In this document: in pieces, positions 35,385 through 43,902 of the stretch
Position numbering within the stretch: position 1 is the stretch's first letter
Layout: every line of letters starts with the position of its first letter
Assembly: GCF_033705735.1 (NCBI RefSeq)
Contig: NZ_CP131131.1
Span: 1,827,768-1,891,767, forward strand
Direction of reading: 5' to 3'
Length of the DNA: 64,000 nt
Origin: Shinella zoogloeoides
GTDB taxonomy: Bacteria; Pseudomonadota; Alphaproteobacteria; Rhizobiales; Rhizobiaceae
The notes under the pieces: model-generated
What the model was told of the DNA's origin: nothing
Database searches by the model: none
Seen by the model: only the letters and a program-made list of their open reading frames with translations
Program-made: the position numbers and the translations under genes

Positions 35385-36428
35385 ATGTTCAGAACACGCA
35401 TGTTCCTGGCAGCGACGACGCTTGCCTATGGTCTCGCGCTCGGCACGACGATGGCCGCCGAGCCGCTTTCCGTCATGAGTTTCGGCGGCGCCTATCAGGA
35501 AGCCCAGAGAAAGGCGGTGTTCACCGCCTATGCCGAGGAGACCGGAAGGCCCGTCTCCGAGCAGGAATACGGCGGCGAGATCGCCAAGATCAAGGCGATG
35601 ATCGACAGCGGCAACACGACCATCGACGTTGTCGACGTCGACGCCCCGACACTGCTCCAGGGCTGCGACGAGGGCATTTTCGAAACGATCGACTGGGAGA
35701 AGATCGGGCCGAAATCGGACTGGCTCGACGGCACGACATCGGACTGCGGCGTCGGCACGATCGTCTATGCGACGATCCTTTCCTATGACGAGGACAAGCT
35801 CGCCAAGCCGCCGACGAAGCTGGCCGATCTCTTCGACCTTGCGAATTTCCCCGGCAAGCGCGGCCTGTGGAAGAACCCGGCGACCAATCTGGAATTCGCG
35901 CTGCTGGCCGACGGCGTCGCCCCGCAGGATGTCTATACGGTGCTCGCCACGCCAGAAGGCCTCGACCGCGCCTTCGCCAAGCTCGACACGATCAAGAAGG
36001 AGATCGTCTGGTGGGAGGCGGGCGCGCAGGCCCCGCAGCTCCTCGCCTCGGGCGAGGTGACCATGACGACGGCATGGAACGGGCGCATCTTCAACGCCAA
36101 CAAGGAAGGACGCCATTTCGGCATCGTCTGGGACAACCAGATCCTCGATTCCAACTACTGGGTCATCCCGAAGGGCGCGAAGGACATGGAGAGCTCGCTC
36201 GCCTTCATCCATTTCGCCGTCGAACCGAAGGTGCTGGCCGGCATCGCGAAATACATTCCCTACGGCCCCGTCCGCACGACGGCCGCCGCGGAGGTGGCCT
36301 CCGACGATGCCAGGAACCTGCCGACCAGCCCGCAGAACCTGACGACCTCCCTGACGCTCGACAACGCCTTCTGGGCGGACCATGGCGACGAGATCCGCAA
36401 GCGCTTCACCACCTGGCTTTCCAACTGA
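35385..36428 (+). CDS. Polyamine-type (PotD/PotF-like) ABC substrate-binding protein
   Basis: 347 residues with a Sec signal peptide (MFRTRMFLAATTLAYGLALG, cleavage near MAAEP). Family blocks PLSVMSFGGAYQEAQRKAVF, IDVVDVDAPTLLQGC, KRGLWKNPATNLEFALLAD and DSNYWVIPKGAK fit spermidine/putrescine and related compounds. The ligand may also be an amino compound. Heads a complete binding protein-ATPase-permease-permease operon. Confidence 0.88.
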   Translation: MFRTRMFLAATTLAYGLALGTTMAAEPLSVMSFGGAYQEAQRKAVFTAYAEETGRPVSEQEYGGEIAKIKAMIDSGNTTIDVVDVDAPTLLQGCDEGIFETIDWEKIGPKSDWLDGTTSDCGVGTIVYATILSYDEDKLAKPPTKLADLFDLANFPGKRGLWKNPATNLEFALLADGVAPQDVYTVLATPEGLDRAFAKLDTIKKEIVWWEAGAQAPQLLASGEVTMTTAWNGRIFNANKEGRHFGIVWDNQILDSNYWVIPKGAKDMESSLAFIHFAVEPKVLAGIAKYIPYGPVRTTAAAEVASDDARNLPTSPQNLTTSLTLDNAFWADHGDEIRKRFTTWLSN

Positions 36429-36439
36429 GGAGCGCGCAG

Positions 36440-37576
36440 ATGAACACGATGACGATGGAAAGGGGGCGCCTCGACAAGGCGCCGCCGATCACGACAGCCA
36501 GCGAGACCATGGTCGCTTTCGAGCGCGTGCAGAAGACCTATGACGGGCGCACGCTCGTCGTCGAGGACCTGAACCTTGCGGTGCGGCGGAGCGAATTCCT
36601 CACCATGCTCGGTCCTTCCGGCTCCGGCAAGACGACGACGCTGATGATGCTCGGCGGCTTCGAGCAGCCGACGAGCGGGCGCATCCTGCTCGAAGGACAG
36701 GCCGTGGAACGCCTGCCGCCGGAGCGCCGCGACATCGGCTTCGTCTTTCAGAACTATGCGCTCTTCCCGCATATGACGGTGGCCGAGAATATCGGCTTCC
36801 CGTTGCGCTATCGCGGCATCAGGGGAGCGGAGGCAAAGCGCCGGGTCGAGGAAGCGCTTTCCATGGTCAAGCTCACCGGCCTTGGCGAACGCCGTCCGGC
36901 GCAGCTTTCCGGCGGGCAGCAGCAGCGCGTCGCGCTCGCCCGCGCCATGGTGTTCAAGCCGAAGCTGATCCTGATGGACGAGCCGCTCGGCGCGCTCGAC
37001 AAGCAATTGCGCGAGCACATGCAGGTCGAGATCAGGCGGATCCAGCAGCAGCTCGGCATCACCATGGTCTATGTGACGCACGACCAGTCGGAAGCGCTCA
37101 CCATGTCGGACCGCATCGCGGTCTTCCACGAGGGCCGCATCCAGCAGCTTTCCGACCCGATGACGCTCTACGACCGGCCGGAAAACCGTTTCGTCGCCGG
37201 CTTCATCGGCGACAACAACACGCTCGCCTGCGAATTCGCCGGGACGGAGAACGGTTTCGGCGTCGTGCGGATGCCGGACGGAACGCGGCTCCTCACGACC
37301 GGGCCGTCCGGCCAAGCGCGCGCGGACCTCACGGTCTCGCTCCGCCCCGAGCGGCTCGGCCTCGACGGCCCCGACCGTAGAGACGCCGAAAACCGTATCC
37401 CCGCCCGCGTCCTCGACAGGACTTTCCTCGGAGACCGGGTGCGGCTGACGCTGGAGGCCTTCGGCAGCGAGCGGCTCGTCGCTTCCGTGCCGGCCGCCGA
37501 GGGCGCGGCGATCCTGCCGGGAAGCCGCATCGGCATGGCCTGTTTCGCCGCCGATTGCCGAACGCTGACGAGGTAG
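36440..37576 (+). CDS. Polyamine-type ABC transporter ATP-binding protein (PotA-like)
   Basis: 378 residues from the ATG at 36440, preceded by GAGGAG; the long upstream open frame is a shadow. Walker A GPSGSGKTT, signature LSGGQQQRVALARAM, Walker B LILMDEPLGALD, H-loop THDQSEALTMSD. A C-terminal TOBE-type regulatory region (about 280-370) is present, as in PotA/FbpC-type ATPases. Confidence 0.93.
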   Translation: MNTMTMERGRLDKAPPITTASETMVAFERVQKTYDGRTLVVEDLNLAVRRSEFLTMLGPSGSGKTTTLMMLGGFEQPTSGRILLEGQAVERLPPERRDIGFVFQNYALFPHMTVAENIGFPLRYRGIRGAEAKRRVEEALSMVKLTGLGERRPAQLSGGQQQRVALARAMVFKPKLILMDEPLGALDKQLREHMQVEIRRIQQQLGITMVYVTHDQSEALTMSDRIAVFHEGRIQQLSDPMTLYDRPENRFVAGFIGDNNTLACEFAGTENGFGVVRMPDGTRLLTTGPSGQARADLTVSLRPERLGLDGPDRRDAENRIPARVLDRTFLGDRVRLTLEAFGSERLVASVPAAEGAAILPGSRIGMACFAADCRTLTR

Positions 37577-37578
37577 CC

Positions 37579-38826
37579 ATGACCGAGACCATGTCCCTTG
37601 CCATTCCGCCTACGTCGGGCAGCCTCGGCGCGGCCCTGCGCCGGGCCGAGCGGCCGAACCGCCTTCGCGCCTTCGCGCTCGCGCTGCCGGCGCTCCTCTT
37701 CCTCGTCGTCACCTTCGCCGCCCCGATCGGCCTCTTCCTCACCACCGCCGTGCGCAACCCGGAGGTCCGCAGCGTCCTGCCGCAGACCGTCGCCGCGCTC
37801 GACGGCTGGGACGGGCGCACCACGCCGGGCGAAGAGGCCTTCGCCGCGCTTGCCGCCGACCTTGCCCGCGCGAAGGAGGACAACACCGCCGCATCGCTCG
37901 GCAAGCGGCTGAACTACGAAAGCGCCGGCATGCGCAGCCGCATCATGTCCGTGGTCCGCCACCTCGGCAATCTCAAGGATGGCGCCCTCGCCCCGCAATT
38001 TGCGGCGCTCGATCCGGTCTGGGCCAGTCCCGACCTCTGGGCGATCATCAAGCGCAACGGCAGCGCCGTCACGCCCTATTACCTGCTGACATCCGTCGAC
38101 CTCGCGCAGGACGCCTCCGGCGGCATCGAGCGGGTGGAGGCGAGCCAAGCGGTGTTCCTCGACATTCTCGGGCGCACGCTCTGGATCGCGGCCCTCGTGA
38201 CCGCCGCGACGCTCGTCCTCGGCTTTCCCACGGCCTATGTCATCTCGCTGGCGCCGTCGCGCATCGCCGGATTCCTGCTGCTCCTCGTGCTGCTGCCGCT
38301 CTGGACGTCGCTTCTGGTGCGCACCACCGCCTGGGTCGTGCTGCTGCAGACGGACGGGGTGATCAACCAGATCCTCCTGGCGCTCGGCCTCACCACGGAA
38401 AAGCTCCAGCTCATGCTGACCCGCTTCGGCACCGTCACGGCGATGACGCATATCCAGCTTCCCTTCACGATCCTGCCGATCCTCAGCGTCATGAAGTCCA
38501 TTCCGGAAGGGCAGATGCGGGCGGCGCGCTCGCTCGGCGCACCGCCCTTCTTCGCCTTCTGGCGGGTCTATGCGCCCCAGACGCTGCCGGGCGTTGCCGC
38601 CGGCTGCCTGATGACCTTCATCCTGTCGCTCGGCTACTACATCACGCCGGCGCTGGTCGGCGGCCCGCGCGACCAGATGATGTCCAACTTCATCGCCACC
38701 TACATCAACCGCGACCTGAACTGGGGCATGGCCGCCGCGCTCGCCTGCCTGCTCCTCGTCATGACGCTTTCCATCTACCTCGTGTTCCTGCGCCTCGTCG
38801 GCGCGGAGCGCATCAAGCTTGGATGA
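37579..38826 (+). CDS. Polyamine-type ABC permease (PotB-like)
   Basis: 415 residues, longer than most PotB proteins (about 290-320), with an extended region between helix 1 and the permease core (about 60-190, hydrophilic, periplasmic) seen in some rhizobial PotB/H proteins. Permease core with the EAA loop MRAARSLGAPPFFAFWRVYAPQ. Starts 2 bp after the ATPase stop and overlaps the next permease by 4 bp. Confidence 0.9.
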   Translation: MTETMSLAIPPTSGSLGAALRRAERPNRLRAFALALPALLFLVVTFAAPIGLFLTTAVRNPEVRSVLPQTVAALDGWDGRTTPGEEAFAALAADLARAKEDNTAASLGKRLNYESAGMRSRIMSVVRHLGNLKDGALAPQFAALDPVWASPDLWAIIKRNGSAVTPYYLLTSVDLAQDASGGIERVEASQAVFLDILGRTLWIAALVTAATLVLGFPTAYVISLAPSRIAGFLLLLVLLPLWTSLLVRTTAWVVLLQTDGVINQILLALGLTTEKLQLMLTRFGTVTAMTHIQLPFTILPILSVMKSIPEGQMRAARSLGAPPFFAFWRVYAPQTLPGVAAGCLMTFILSLGYYITPALVGGPRDQMMSNFIATYINRDLNWGMAAALACLLLVMTLSIYLVFLRLVGAERIKLG

Positions 38827-39641
38827 GAACAATGTGGCTTCCCGCTTACGCAACCCGCGGCGAACGGCTCTGCCGCCTCGCCGTCGTCGCCTTCGCCTTC
38901 GCCGTGCTCGTCTTCCTGATCGGGCCGCTCTTCGTCGTCTTCCCGCTCTCCGTCTCGAAGGATCCGTTCTTCACCTTCCCGATCCAGGACTATTCCTGGC
39001 GCTGGTATGCGGATTTCTTCCAGAACGCGCGCTGGACGCAGAGCCTCTTCAACAGCCTCGTCGCAGCCGCCTGCAGCACGGCGCTCGCCACGCTGCTCGG
39101 CACGCTCGCTGCGCTTGGCATCAGCCGGCCGGGTTTTCCGGCGCGAAAGGCGGTCATGGCACTGATGATCTCGCCGATGATCATGCCCGTCGTCATCGTC
39201 GCCGTCGGGGCCTATATGTTCTTCGGTTCGCTTGGACTTACCAATACGCGCACCGGGCTGGTGCTCGCCCATGCGGCGCTCTCCATCCCCTTCGTCGTCG
39301 TCACGGTGCTTTCAGCGCTTTCCACCTATGACGCCAACCTCTCGCGGGCCGGCGCAAGCCTCGGCGCGGGGCCCGTCAGCGTCTTCTTCGCCGTCACGCT
39401 GCCGCTGATCCTGCCCGGCATCGTCTCCGGCGCGCTGCTCGCCTTCGCCGTCTCTTTCGACGAGGTGATCGTCGCGCTCTTCCTGACGGGCGCCGAGCAG
39501 CGCACCCTGCCGGTGCAGATGTTCTCGGGCATCCGCGACCAGATCAACCCGACGATCATGGCGGCGGCGAGCCTGCTTACCACCGTCTCCATCGCGCTGT
39601 TCCTGGCCTTGAGCCTCATCCGCCGGGTACGGCGGGCCTGA
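38823..39641 (+). CDS. Polyamine-type ABC permease (PotC-like)
   Basis: 272 residues, six membrane helices, EAA loop LSRAGASLGAGPVSVFFAVTLP. Last gene of the operon; convergent with a LysR gene 18 bp away. Confidence 0.9.
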   Translation: MRTMWLPAYATRGERLCRLAVVAFAFAVLVFLIGPLFVVFPLSVSKDPFFTFPIQDYSWRWYADFFQNARWTQSLFNSLVAAACSTALATLLGTLAALGISRPGFPARKAVMALMISPMIMPVVIVAVGAYMFFGSLGLTNTRTGLVLAHAALSIPFVVVTVLSALSTYDANLSRAGASLGAGPVSVFFAVTLPLILPGIVSGALLAFAVSFDEVIVALFLTGAEQRTLPVQMFSGIRDQINPTIMAAASLLTTVSIALFLALSLIRRVRRA

Positions 39642-39659
39642 TCGCGGCGGGTTTTTCCG

Positions 39660-40535
39660 TCAGCCGTCCCGCGTCTCGGCGAGGAACGCATCGGCGAAAT
39701 GCGCCGCGAAGCTCTCCGCCACCGCGGAGCGCTTGCGGTCCGAGCTCAGATAGATGCCGACGACGACGTCCGTGAGCCTTGGCAGGCCGAGGGCGTCGTC
39801 GAGCGTTGCGAGTTTCGACGGCAGGATGCGGCGGGCGAGGACCGTATTGCCGAAGCCGGAGCCGACCGCCGCCTCGAGACCGGAAAGGCTGGGGCTGGTA
39901 TAGACGAGATCGTAGCCGCGCCCGTCGCGCTGCAGCGCCGTCAGCATCGCCCGCCGGTAGAGGCAGCCTTCCGGATAGCAGACGATGCGCAAGTTGCCGC
40001 CGCTGTCGGTGACGAGGGAGGTCGGGCTGTCGCCGACCCAGGCGAGCGGCTCCTTCCAGGTCATGAACGCGCCTTCTGCCGGCCCGTCCGGCGTCATCGC
40101 CACGACAAGGTCGTAGAGCCCGTTGCGCAGGCCCTGTAGAAGGACATGGGAGAGGTCGCAGACGACCTCGAAACGGAAGTCGTGGCCGCTGCGCGCAAGG
40201 CGCGGCATCAGCTTCGGCAGGAAATGATCGGCATAGTCGTTGGGAATGCCGAGGCGGATCTTGCCGTGCTGGTCGCGCCGCGACAGGCGCAGCACCATCT
40301 CGTCGTTAAGCGCCAGCATCTGCCGGGCATAGCTCGCGACAAGCTCGCCCGCCTCGGTCGGCTGTGCACTGGCATCCTTGGTGAAGAGGGAAACGTTGAG
40401 CAGTTCCTGCAGCTTCTTCATCTGCAGGCTGATGGCCGGCTGGGTGCGGCCGAGCTGTTCGGCGGCGCGCGTGTGGCTGCGCAGGTCGATGACCGCCAGG
40501 AAGGTGCGAAGAAGGTCGGTCGGGATGTTTCTCAC
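39660..40535 (-). CDS. LysR-family transcriptional regulator
   Basis: 291 residues with N-terminal HTH (AVIDLRSHTRAAEQLGRTQP then AISLQMKKLQELL) and a LysR substrate-binding domain. It lies 68 bp downstream of the creatinase gene on the same strand, with a terminator hairpin between, and is convergent with the Pot-like operon. Candidate targets are creatinase and the AmiC/AmiR operon, which share the divergent region 41840-42112, or the Pot operon. Confidence 0.9.
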   Translation of the reverse strand: MRNIPTDLLRTFLAVIDLRSHTRAAEQLGRTQPAISLQMKKLQELLNVSLFTKDASAQPTEAGELVASYARQMLALNDEMVLRLSRRDQHGKIRLGIPNDYADHFLPKLMPRLARSGHDFRFEVVCDLSHVLLQGLRNGLYDLVVAMTPDGPAEGAFMTWKEPLAWVGDSPTSLVTDSGGNLRIVCYPEGCLYRRAMLTALQRDGRGYDLVYTSPSLSGLEAAVGSGFGNTVLARRILPSKLATLDDALGLPRLTDVVVGIYLSSDRKRSAVAESFAAHFADAFLAETRDG

Positions 40536-40559
40536 GGGGCGGCACCGCTTCCAAAAGGA

Positions 40560-40583
40560 AACGGGCCGATCGGACGGCCCGTT
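40560..40583 (-). terminator. Terminator after creatinase
   Basis: AACGGGCCG (40575-40583 read on the minus strand) with CGGCCCGTT, 9-bp perfect stem and 6-nt loop, followed on the minus strand by TTTCCTTTT. It is 20 bp after the creatinase stop. Confidence 0.82.
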
Positions 40584-40603
40584 CCAAGTTGCCCGCGGAC
40601 GGG

Positions 40604-41839
40604 TCAGGCGGGGAGGATATTATGCTCCGGACCGAAGGGGAAGCCCGTGATGTTCTCGCTGCCGGCTTCGGTCATCACCAGGATGTCGTGCTCGCGGTAG
40701 CCGCCGGCTCCCGGCATGCCGTCCGGGATGGTCAGCATCGGCTCCATGGAGACCACCATGCCCGGCTGGAGCACCGTGTTGATGTCCTCGCGCAGTTCCA
40801 CGCCCGCCTCGCGGCCGTAGTAATGCGAGAGCACGCCGAAGGAATGGCCGTAGCCGAAGGAGCGGTAGCCGAGCAGGCCGTGGTCGCGGTAGATCTCGTT
40901 GAGCTCGGCCGCCACGTCGCCGCAGCGCGCGCCGGGCTTGAGCAGTTCGAGGCCCCGACGGTGCACCGCGCAGTTGATCTCCCAGATGCGCAGGTGCTCG
41001 TCGCTGGCGTGGTCGAGGAACAGCGTGCGCTCCAGCGCCGTGTAGTAGCCCGCGATCATCGGGAAGCAGTTGAGCGACAGGATGTCGCCCTTCTCGACGC
41101 GGCGCGAGGTCACCGGATTGTGCGCCCCGTCGGTGTTGATGCCCGACTGGAACCAGACCCAGGTGTCCATCAGCTCGGCATGGGGGAAGCGGCTCGCGAT
41201 ATGGCGGACCATGGCCTGCGTGCCGGCGAGCGCCACCTCGTATTCCGGCACGCCCTCGCGCACCGCCTTCGCGACGGCGGCCCCGCCGATATCGGCGGTC
41301 CTGGCGCCTTCCTTGATGAGGGCGATCTCCTCGTCCGACTTGATCGTGCGCAGCCACATGGTCGGCGAGCCGATGTCGACGAATTCGACATTCGGGAAGG
41401 CCTCTTCCAGCAGGCGGCGCAGCTCGAGATCGACCTGGTCGAACTCGATGCCGATGCGCGAAGCCTTCGGCAGGAGCGTTTGCAGGGCATGGAAGAAGTT
41501 GTCGCGCTGCCAGTCCGTATAGGTGATGTTGTCGCCGAAGGTGCGGCGCCAGGGCTGGCCGGCATCGATGCCGGCGGAAACGGAGGTGGCCTTTTCCGGC
41601 GTGATGACGAAGGCGTAGCGCCGGCCGAAGGAGCAATAGAGGAAATCGGAGAAGTAGCAGATGTTATGATACGAGGTCAGGATCGCCGCATCGAGCTTCA
41701 GTTCCTCCAGAATGCGGCGCATCGCATTCTGCCGCCGCTCCATCTCGCCCGCCGAGAAGGTCGGCTGTACCTTCCTGCCATTGTGCATCTCCTGCAGCCG
41801 CAGAAGCTGGTTGGGCATCCCCCGCGCAAACATGTTCAT
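40604..41839 (-). CDS. Creatinase (creatine amidinohydrolase), peptidase M24 fold
   Basis: 411 residues from the ATG at 41839 with GGAG 6 bp upstream; the open frame extends far beyond but is not coding. Alignment from memory with Pseudomonas creatinase (about 403 residues) is close across the whole length: TSYHNICYFSDFLYCSFGRR, QPWRRTFGDNITYTDWQRDN, MDTWVWFQSGINTDGAHNPV, SLNCFPMIAGYYTALERTLF. H240 in GAHNPVT corresponds to the catalytic histidine. The metal ligands of true M24 peptidases are not conserved, as expected. It cleaves creatine to sarcosine and urea. Divergent from an AmiC/AmiR-transporter-amidase operon. Confidence 0.92.
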   Translation of the reverse strand: MNMFARGMPNQLLRLQEMHNGRKVQPTFSAGEMERRQNAMRRILEELKLDAAILTSYHNICYFSDFLYCSFGRRYAFVITPEKATSVSAGIDAGQPWRRTFGDNITYTDWQRDNFFHALQTLLPKASRIGIEFDQVDLELRRLLEEAFPNVEFVDIGSPTMWLRTIKSDEEIALIKEGARTADIGGAAVAKAVREGVPEYEVALAGTQAMVRHIASRFPHAELMDTWVWFQSGINTDGAHNPVTSRRVEKGDILSLNCFPMIAGYYTALERTLFLDHASDEHLRIWEINCAVHRRGLELLKPGARCGDVAAELNEIYRDHGLLGYRSFGYGHSFGVLSHYYGREAGVELREDINTVLQPGMVVSMEPMLTIPDGMPGAGGYREHDILVMTEAGSENITGFPFGPEHNILPA

Positions 41840-41902
41840 GTGAAGCTCCTTCTCCGCGCCAACGCGCTGTTTGACGGGGATCAGGGTAGGAACCTTCACG
41901 GG

Positions 41903-42045
41903 TTCTGGAAAATTAGAAGTTCCAATGCCCTCATAAGGAACGCGCCACGGCGCCTGCGACACGCACGCAAGGAAATTCCCCAAAGCGGCGGCCGGTGGAA
42001 ACAAGTTGACAAATCCGCCTCGAACTCGGTAATTTCCGGAAAATT
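41903..42045. repeat. Direct repeat TTCYGGAAAATT in the creatinase/amiC intergenic region
   Basis: TTCTGGAAAATT at 41903-41914 and TTCCGGAAAATT at 42034-42045, 131 bp apart, each roughly 65-80 bp from the start codon of one of the two divergent genes. The first extends to TTCT-N8-AGAA. They could be binding sites of a common regulator such as the neighbouring LysR protein. Confidence 0.4.
42006..42035 (+). promoter_or_regulatory. Putative sigma-70 promoter of the AmiC/AmiR-transporter operon
   Basis: TTGACA at 42006-42011 and TAATTT at 42030-42035 with 18-bp spacing. Start of transcription would be near 42042, giving a leader of about 70 nt that is almost filled by the terminator hairpin at 42061-42097. 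Confidence 0.5.
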
Positions 42046-42060
42046 CTAATTGGCACTTGG

Positions 42061-42097
42061 GCCCCTCCGGAACCGATCGTTCCGGCGGGGCTTTTTT
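42061..42097 (+). terminator. Intrinsic terminator in the leader of the AmiC/AmiR operon (candidate attenuator)
   Basis: GCCCCTCCGGAAC (42061-42073), 5-nt loop, GTTCCGGCGGGGC (42079-42091) pair with a single mismatch, followed by six T. It ends 15 bp before the AmiC-like start codon. No gene on this strand ends upstream (creatinase is divergent), so the terminator can only act on the operon's own leader. The operon encodes an ANTAR protein, the class that disrupts such terminators in the Pseudomonas amidase operon. Confidence 0.88.
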
Positions 42098-42112
42098 GTT
42101 TGGTTTCCAGGC

Positions 42113-43282
42113 ATGGTCGCGAGCGGCAAGAAGATCATCTCCGTGGGAGTGCTGTTCTCCCAGTCCGGTCCCTACGGGCGGCTGGGATACGAGGGCTATC
42201 GCGGCGCGATCGCCGCGATAGAGGCCGTCAATGCGCAGGACCTGCCGTTCGCGCTGAAGCCCGTCGCCGCCGACCCGGGCGGCAATATCGACCGCTATGC
42301 GGCGCTGTGCGACGATCTCGTCACCGGCCATGGCGTGCGCCATGTCGTCGGATGCACGACGTCGTGGAGCCGCAAGGAGGTCATTCCGATCGTCGAGAAA
42401 CGCGATGCGGTGCTGTGGTACCCTTGCGTCTATGAAGGCTTCGAGGCGAGCGATCGCGTCGTCTATATCGCGGCCTGCGCCAACCAGCATCTGGTCCCGC
42501 TGATCGACTTCATCATGCCGCGCTTCGGCAAGCGGGCGATCCTGCTCGGCTCGAACTATATCTGGGGCTGGGAAACCAACCGGCTCGCGCGCGAGATGCT
42601 GCATGCGGCCGACGGCGAGGTGCTCAGCGAGCGCGCCGTCGCCATCGGCGACACGGATATCGGCCATCTCATCCGCGAGATCGAGGTCAGGAGGCCGGAT
42701 TTCATCCTCAACAACCTGATCGGCGAATCCTCCTATGCCTTCCTGAAGGCCTATGCCGACCTCGGCCGGCGCGACCCCGATTTCCGCGCCACCGCGCGGC
42801 CGGTGCTCAGCTGCAACTTCTACGAAAGCGAGCTGGAAAGAGTGGGCGGGGACGCGGAAGGAAACTTCACCGTGAGCTGTTATTTCCGGTCGCTTCCCGG
42901 GGAGGCGAACCGGGCCTTTCTCGAAAAGGCGCAAGGCGACGCCTCCGGCAGCGGAATCTCGGCCTTCTTCGCCCAGAGCTATTCCAGCATTCTGCTGATC
43001 GCGGACGGGATCGCCCGCGCCGGCACGGATGCCATCGAGCCGGTGCTCGCCTCCTGCAAGACGCATGCGACAAGCACGCCGCTCGGCGATATCATCGTCG
43101 ACGCCCGCACCAACCACATCGCCCTGCCCGCCCATATCGGACGCGCGCGCAATGACGGCGGGTTCGATATCGTGCATCTGGCGGAAAGCGCCATCCAGCC
43201 GGACCCCTTCATGGCCCGGACCCATCTGAAGTCCAGCATGAACGAGGGCCAGCAGCCCGGCTTCCTGAGGCTCGTCAAATGA
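42113..43282 (+). CDS. AmiC-like amide/urea-type ligand-binding protein (negative regulator or transporter binding protein)
   Basis: 389 residues from the ATG at 42113. No signal peptide: the protein begins directly with ISVGVLFSQSGPYGRLGYEG, which argues for a cytoplasmic sensor like AmiC. The type I periplasmic-binding fold is complete (VHRHVVGCTTSWSRK-like region HVVGCTTSWSRKEVIPIVEK, YPCVYEGFEASDRVVYIAA, GSNYIWGWETNRLAREM). AmiC holds AmiR inactive until an amide binds. Its stop overlaps the ANTAR gene (ATGA), the same pair order as amiC-amiR. Confidence 0.85.
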   Translation: MVASGKKIISVGVLFSQSGPYGRLGYEGYRGAIAAIEAVNAQDLPFALKPVAADPGGNIDRYAALCDDLVTGHGVRHVVGCTTSWSRKEVIPIVEKRDAVLWYPCVYEGFEASDRVVYIAACANQHLVPLIDFIMPRFGKRAILLGSNYIWGWETNRLAREMLHAADGEVLSERAVAIGDTDIGHLIREIEVRRPDFILNNLIGESSYAFLKAYADLGRRDPDFRATARPVLSCNFYESELERVGGDAEGNFTVSCYFRSLPGEANRAFLEKAQGDASGSGISAFFAQSYSSILLIADGIARAGTDAIEPVLASCKTHATSTPLGDIIVDARTNHIALPAHIGRARNDGGFDIVHLAESAIQPDPFMARTHLKSSMNEGQQPGFLRLVK

Positions 43283-43902
43283 CCAAGACCGACCGCTCCC
43301 TCGCCTTCCCCTCCTGGGGCGCCTTCGAAAACTGGACGGCGCTGATCGTCCACCGCCGCCACGCCAATGTGGACGCCATCACGCAGCAATTGCAGCGCAT
43401 CGGCGTCGAGGCGGTGGAGTGCTGGCCGGACGTGCCAGAGAATGCCGACATCTCCCCCTTCAACATCGTCTTCTTCGATGTGGACATGGGTTATGACGGG
43501 CAATTCCCCTGGCAGCCGCAGCAGGCGCCGGTGCCGACCGTTGCGCTGATCGGCTCCGAAGCGCCCGGGCGCATCGACTGGGCGCTGCGGCAGGGCGCGG
43601 ATGCGCAGCTCATCAAGCCGATCGGCAGCGCCGGCGTCTACAGCGCGCTGGTCATCGCCATGCACAATTTCCACCGGCGGCACGCGCTGGCGACGGAGAT
43701 CGGCGCGCTGCGCGACAGCCTCGACCAGCGCGAGGCGGTGGCGCAGGCGACCGCGATCCTGATGCTGGCGGAAAACATGTCCCCCAGGCAGGCCTACCAG
43801 AAGCTGCGCCTTGCCGCGATGACCGAGCGCGTCAGCGTCGAGGCCATGGCGCGGCGCTTCCTGAACGAACAGCAGGCAGGACCCGACCGTGAGCGCGCTT
43901 GA
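43279..43902 (+). CDS. AmiR-like ANTAR-domain antitermination regulator
   Basis: 207 residues. Residues about 15-130 are a pseudo-receiver domain (WTALIVHRRHANVDAIT, NIVFFDVDMG). A coiled coil (ATEIGALRDSLDQREAV) leads into a C-terminal ANTAR RNA-binding domain (AQATAILMLAENMSPRQAYQ and KLRLAAMTERVSVEAMARRF). ANTAR proteins bind nascent leader RNA and prevent intrinsic termination. The only leader terminator in this operon is at 42061-42097. Partner: the AmiC-like protein. Overlaps the next gene by 14 bp. Confidence 0.9.
   Translation: MTKTDRSLAFPSWGAFENWTALIVHRRHANVDAITQQLQRIGVEAVECWPDVPENADISPFNIVFFDVDMGYDGQFPWQPQQAPVPTVALIGSEAPGRIDWALRQGADAQLIKPIGSAGVYSALVIAMHNFHRRHALATEIGALRDSLDQREAVAQATAILMLAENMSPRQAYQKLRLAAMTERVSVEAMARRFLNEQQAGPDRERA

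Noticed and set aside
42050..42066. Possible sigma-54 promoter (TTGGCACTTGGGCCCC) before the AmiC-like gene
   Set aside because: The -24 part fits (TGGCAC) but the -12 GC is replaced by CC and no T-rich run precedes it; a sigma-70 promoter nearby fits better.
42050..42112. Upstream in-frame TTG start for the AmiC-like protein at 42050
   Set aside because: It would place the terminator hairpin and U-tract inside the coding region; the ATG at 42113 begins right at the conserved domain.
40604..43225. An 873-codon open frame extending creatinase upstream
   Set aside because: The upstream half lies antisense to the AmiC-like gene and crosses the divergent promoter region. Creatinase homology begins at the ATG at 41839, which has an SD.
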